From: Streptacidiphilus anmyonensis
GTDB lineage: Bacteria; Actinomycetota; Actinomycetes; Streptomycetales; Streptomycetaceae
Direction of reading: 5' to 3'
NCBI RefSeq assembly: GCF_000787855.1
Contig: NZ_BBPQ01000002.1
Location: 316,679 to 380,678 of the forward strand
DNA: 64,000 nt
Both the position numbers and the translations under genes were made by a program. The first letter of the stretch is position 1; each line of letters opens with the position of its first letter. The notes under the pieces were generated by a model that saw only the letters and a list, made by a program, of their open reading frames with translations, had not been told where the DNA came from and ran no database searches. Shown here one piece after another: positions 61,983-64,000 of the stretch.

Positions 61983-63287
61983 TCAGCCGATGGCGCCCCG
62001 GGGTGGCAACGGCGGCAGAACCGGCGCCTTGGCGGCCGGGATCCGGACGCGGATGAGCAGACCGCCCTCGGCGCGCGGAACGGCCTCGATGGAGCCGTTG
62101 TGGGCGCGCACGACCGAGCGGACGATCGAGAGGCCGAGCCCGACGCCCTTGTCGCTGTGCGTCCGTTCCCGGCCCTTTCCGCGCCGGAACGGTTCGAATA
62201 TGTTCTCCACCTCGTAGCCGGGCACGACCGGGCCGCTGTTGACCACCACGAGCTCGCCGCCCCCGTTCACGGCGGCGTGGACCTGGACGTCCACCCAGCC
62301 GTCCGCGGGCAGGTTGTACTTCACCGCGTTCTGCACCAGGTTCAGCGCCACCCGCTCCAGCAGCACGCCGTTGCCGGCGACCACGACCTCGCCCGCCTGC
62401 GGCAGCGTCGAGCGGAGCCGGACTCCGCGCTCCTGCGCCTCGCTACGGGTCTGCTCCAGCGCCTGACGGGCCACCTCGCCGAGGTCGACCGGTTTGCGCT
62501 CGGCCAGCTCGTTGTCGCTGCGGGCGAGCAGCAGCAGGCCCTCGACGAGCTGCTCGCTGCGCTCGTTGGTGGCCAGCAGCGTCTTGCCCAGCTGGACCAG
62601 CTCCGGCGGCGCCGCCGGGTCGGAGAGCTGGACCTCCAGCAGCGTGCGGTTGATCGCCAGCGGCGTGCGCAGCTCGTGCGAGGCGTTGGCGACGAACTTC
62701 TGCTGCGACTCGAACGATCTGTCGAGCCGGTCGAGCATGTCGTCGAACGTGTCCGCCAGCTCCTTGAGCTCGTCGTCCGGGCCGTCCAGCTCGATCCGCC
62801 GGTGCAGGTCGGAGGAGGCCACCTGACGAGCGGTCCGGGTGATCCGGCCGAGCGGGCTGAGCACCCGGCCGGCCATCGCGTAGCCGAAGAAGACCGCCAG
62901 GATCAGCAGCGCGAGCAGCGCCGCCAGGGACTTCCAGACCAGCACGTGCAGGGCGTCCGACGCCTCCTGGTGCTGGTAGGCGTAGAGCCAGGCCCGGAAC
63001 TCCGCGCCGGTGAGGGGCTGGCCGTTCTGCGTGATGGTGACGTTCGGGCCCACGTTGATCGGCGGGATCCGGGTGGCGCTGCTGAACGCCTGGTTCACGA
63101 AGAGGTACATCGCCAGCACCATGATCAGCCCGGCAAGCAGGAACATCCCGCCGTAGAACATGGTCAGCCGGATGCGCAGGGTGGGCCGGAACGGGAGCAG
63201 CGACTCCCTGATGTCGATGTGGTTGCCGTGGTCGGAGCGGCTGCCGTCGCCGCTGCTCCGCACGCCTCTGGTCTCGGTGGTGGCCAC
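61983..63287 (-). CDS. cutS: Sensor histidine kinase (CutS-like)
   Basis: This 434-residue kinase has two transmembrane helices (about 41-66, MFYGGMFLLAGLIMVLAMYLF, and about 115-140) around a roughly 50-residue extracytoplasmic loop. HAMP, HisKA (FVANASHELRTPLAINRTLL) and HATPase (LNLVQNAVKYN, GVGLGLSIVRSVV) domains follow. The loop has no cysteine. Position beside the dut region and pairing with an OmpR-type regulator suggest the Streptomyces CutRS system, known to influence antibiotic production; the assignment is from recalled synteny. The GTG lies 3 nt after the regulator stop. Confidence 0.87.
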   Translation of the reverse strand: MATTETRGVRSSGDGSRSDHGNHIDIRESLLPFRPTLRIRLTMFYGGMFLLAGLIMVLAMYLFVNQAFSSATRIPPINVGPNVTITQNGQPLTGAEFRAWLYAYQHQEASDALHVLVWKSLAALLALLILAVFFGYAMAGRVLSPLGRITRTARQVASSDLHRRIELDGPDDELKELADTFDDMLDRLDRSFESQQKFVANASHELRTPLAINRTLLEVQLSDPAAPPELVQLGKTLLATNERSEQLVEGLLLLARSDNELAERKPVDLGEVARQALEQTRSEAQERGVRLRSTLPQAGEVVVAGNGVLLERVALNLVQNAVKYNLPADGWVDVQVHAAVNGGGELVVVNSGPVVPGYEVENIFEPFRRGKGRERTHSDKGVGLGLSIVRSVVRAHNGSIEAVPRAEGGLLIRVRIPAAKAPVLPPLPPRGAIG

Positions 63288-63290
63288 GAC

Positions 63291-63944
63291 TCAGATCCGG
63301 TATCCCGAGCCCGGCACGGTGATGATCACCGGCGGCTCGCCGAGCTTCCGCCGCAGCGTCATCACGGTGACCCGGACGACGTTGGTGAACGGATCGGTGT
63401 GCTCGTCCCAGGCCTTCTCCAGCAGCTGCTCGGCGGAGACCACGGCCCCGCCGGCCCGCATCAGCACCTCCAGCACGGCGAACTCCTTCGGCGCGAGGGA
63501 GATCGGCTTGCCCTCGCGCAGCACCTCGCGGCGGCCCGGGTCCAGCGTGATCCCGGCCCGCTCCAGCACCGGCGGCAGCGGGGTCGTCGCCCGGCGGCCC
63601 AGCGCCCGCACGCGGGCGACGAGTTCGCTGAAGGCGAACGGCTTGGGCAGGTAGTCGTCGGCGCCCAGCTCCAGGCCCTCCACCCGGTCGCTGATGTCGC
63701 CGGCGGCCGTCAGCATCAGGACGCGCGTCGGCAGCGCCTCCTCGACCAGCTTGCGGCACACGTCGTCGCCGTGGACCAGCGGCAGATCGCGGTCGAGCAC
63801 CACGACGTCGTACTCGTTGAGCGCGATCCGGTCCAGCGCTGCCTGGCCGTCGTAGACCACGTCCACGGCCATGGCCTCGCGACGCAGACCGGTGGCGACA
63901 GCATCGGCGAGCAACTGCTCGTCCTCGACCACGAGAACTCGCAC
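63291..63944 (-). CDS. cutR: OmpR-family response regulator (CutR-like)
   Basis: This 217-residue regulator has a receiver with VRVLVVEDEQLLADAV, phospho-acceptor Asp in VVLDRDLPLVHGDD and Lys in YLPKPFAFSEL. The winged HTH carries SLAPKEFAVLEVLMRAGGAVVSAEQLLEKAWDEHTDPFTNVVRVTVMTLRRKLG. GTG 63944 with GAAAGGAC upstream gives the standard receiver N-terminus; open frame continues toward the window edge without coding sense. It is co-transcribed with the kinase gene downstream. Confidence 0.88.
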   Translation of the reverse strand: MRVLVVEDEQLLADAVATGLRREAMAVDVVYDGQAALDRIALNEYDVVVLDRDLPLVHGDDVCRKLVEEALPTRVLMLTAAGDISDRVEGLELGADDYLPKPFAFSELVARVRALGRRATTPLPPVLERAGITLDPGRREVLREGKPISLAPKEFAVLEVLMRAGGAVVSAEQLLEKAWDEHTDPFTNVVRVTVMTLRRKLGEPPVIITVPGSGYRI

Positions 63945-64000
63945 CAAAGGTCCTTTCGGGGCGGGCGCACGCCGAATGGGGCGCGCGCACGGAGTCATCC

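Overview
The window is very GC-rich DNA with strong G/C preference at third codon positions, many GTG starts and short operons. Gene content and order (RNase D, fadA/fadB, dxs, a xylFGH-like operon with a ROK regulator, acnA, argF, kimA/trkA/trkA, kdpED, dut, a CutRS-like pair) point to a Streptomycetaceae chromosome (Streptomyces, Kitasatospora or Streptacidiphilus). It resembles the S. coelicolor core region around SCO5860-SCO6030, recalled from memory and not searched. No integrase, transposase, phage gene, tRNA, rRNA or CRISPR array was found, so this is mostly core chromosome. The accessory signals are small.

Layout. 0-5 kb: RNase D, then a translationally coupled fadA-fadB beta-oxidation pair ended by a perfect 19-bp terminator stem. 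5.1-6.0 kb: gene-free repeat DNA. 6-10.5 kb: a membrane-anchored DsbA-like protein without its CxxC, a GT-C glycosyltransferase and dxs (MEP isoprenoid pathway). 10.8-15.5 kb: a sugar ABC importer with its ROK regulator. 15.7-19.7 kb: a Nudix-TetR operon divergent from 3-hydroxybutyryl-CoA dehydrogenase, a second TetR and an LLM oxidoreductase, each with a palindromic operator candidate. 19.8-30.4 kb: a leaderless hypothetical gene, a serine hydrolase, a ribbon-helix-helix/Clp-N fusion, acnA, an MFS/WYL divergent pair, an alpha/beta hydrolase, argF and a GNAT protein.

30.5-34.8 kb holds a complete hen1-pnkp RNA-repair cassette: the methyltransferase that marks repaired 3' ends and the kinase/phosphatase/ligase that heals and seals RNA. 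34.9-43.1 kb contains a GNAT protein, a secreted HEYAES protein, a GlxA-type regulator, an isochorismatase-family hydrolase, dapD (lysine and cell wall), hypotheticals, a MazG-like pyrophosphohydrolase next to an atypical ATPase, and an RlmA-type rRNA methyltransferase. 43.2-43.9 kb is a leaderless RHH antitoxin/Fic-like toxin pair followed by a 14-15-bp minisatellite.

44-54 kb is a potassium-homeostasis block: a KimA-like importer, two TrkA/RCK proteins and KdpDE, without kdpFABC nearby. nagB follows, with a DasR-type operator. 54.6-64 kb has an amidase, the actinobacterial DUF3710-dut-PaaI/DUF3093/DUF4193 set, an acyl-ACP desaturase and a CutRS-like two-component system. The order RlmD-like methyltransferase, APC transporter, ceoB/ceoC, DUF3159, OB-fold, DUF3710, dut, DUF3093, DUF4193 matches Mycobacterium tuberculosis Rv2689c-Rv2699c as I recall it, with kdpED-nagB-amidase inserted.

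Two genome-scale features recur. A GC-rich stem-loop repeat family sits mainly at 3' ends, including convergent junctions. Several genes look leaderless, with a -10 hexamer 6-7 nt before a GTG or ATG start.
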